A stretch of DNA of 6,801 nt from the NCBI GenBank assembly GCA_023145555.1, contig JAGLDO010000032.1:1-6801 (forward strand), given 5' to 3'. Both the position numbers and the translations under genes were made by a program. How positions within the stretch are numbered: the stretch's first letter is position 1; every line of letters begins with the position of its first letter. The notes below the pieces were generated by a model. That model worked only from the letters and a program-made list of their open reading frames with translations. It did not search any database and was not told the DNA's origin. This DNA comes from Bacteroidales bacterium. GTDB lineage: Bacteria > Bacteroidota > Bacteroidia > Bacteroidales > B39-G9. Positions 6,686-6,801 of this stretch are shown here, piece after piece.

Positions 6686-6703
6686 AATGCAATTGATTAC
6701 AAA
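6672..6703 (-). promoter_or_regulatory. Possible Bacteroidota-type promoter for the Omp85 gene
   Basis: On the minus strand TTTG (6703-6700) is followed after 20 bases by TACTTTTA (6679-6672). This fits the Bacteroidota -33 TTTG / -7 TAnnTTTG pattern, with only the last base of the -7 box off. The -7 box lies 25 bases before the TTG start, giving a short leader. In such A+T-rich DNA partial matches are common, so this is tentative. Confidence 0.35.
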
Positions 6704-6724
6704 ACTGTTTTTTGTAATGCAATT
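6686..6724. repeat. Perfect 9-bp inverted repeat bracketed by 9-bp direct repeats
   Basis: ATTACAAAA (6696-6704) and TTTTGTAAT (6710-6718) are exact reverse complements with a 5-base loop. The direct repeat AATGCAATT occurs at 6686-6694 and 6716-6724, one on each side. The structure overlaps the -33 element of the proposed Omp85 promoter, so it could be a regulator-binding operator. The A+T-rich stem without an adjoining T-run on either strand argues against a strong terminator. Confidence 0.4.
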
Positions 6725-6801
6725 ATGTAACGTTTACTATACATAAAATATTGAGACTAATCTAAAAAGACCTGACATGTTTGTGGCAATAAAAAAGCAG
6801 T

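Noticed and set aside
6777..6801. Start of a divergent plus-strand gene (MFVAIKKQ...)
   Set aside because: Only eight codons fit before the window ends, with no promoter match or recognisable N-terminus.

Overview
The window is a very A+T-rich stretch in which every recognisable gene lies on the minus strand, so transcription runs from high to low coordinates. Several features point to Bacteroidota, probably a free-living or environmental lineage. These are the short LuxC-type acyl-CoA reductase, a TamA-sized Omp85 protein with a POTRA-like N-terminus, signal peptides ending in (A/S)-Q, few clear Shine-Dalgarno sites, and a HAMP-GAF-coiled-coil-PAS sensor of a style common in that phylum. No rRNA, tRNA, CRISPR array or transposase gene is visible.

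Layout in transcription order. (1) 6647-6801 is a non-coding leader with a small perfect inverted repeat, short direct repeats and a possible Bacteroidota-type promoter. (2) 4886-6646 encodes an Omp85/BamA/TamA-like outer-membrane protein with a TTG start and no internal methionine. (3) 4286-4792 encodes an exported YfiR-like (DUF4154) protein. (4) 3825-4265 encodes a small exported protein made almost wholly of five regular 25-26-residue repeats. (5) 3293-3814 encodes a second YfiR-like protein; its start is moved here from a TTG at 3838 to the ATG at 3814. (6) 1298-3265 encodes a two-membrane-segment sensor with a helical periplasmic domain, HAMP, GAF, coiled coil and PAS, but no enzymatic output domain. 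(7) After a 197-bp gap, 33-1100 encodes the acyl-CoA reductase.

The centre of interest is the four-gene block 1298-4792, whose internal gaps are 10-27 bp and which is therefore probably one operon. In Pseudomonas, YfiR is a periplasmic protein that restrains the HAMP-containing inner-membrane diguanylate cyclase YfiN. Here two YfiR-like proteins flank a repeat protein and sit directly before a HAMP sensor, so a similar envelope-to-cytoplasm relay is a reasonable inference. The repeat unit, Y-(D/E)-x-S-(I/L)-x-(D/G)-(L/I/A)-x-x-(I/L)-x-(I/V), resembles the 'LSLEDLMNIEV'-like segment seen near the N-terminus of many TonB-dependent receptors, some of which I recall being encoded near DUF4154 genes. 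A stand-alone protein carrying five copies of that segment is unfamiliar to me and is the best candidate here for an undescribed component. The Omp85 gene, 93 bp upstream, and the acyl-CoA reductase, 197 bp downstream, may or may not belong to the same unit.
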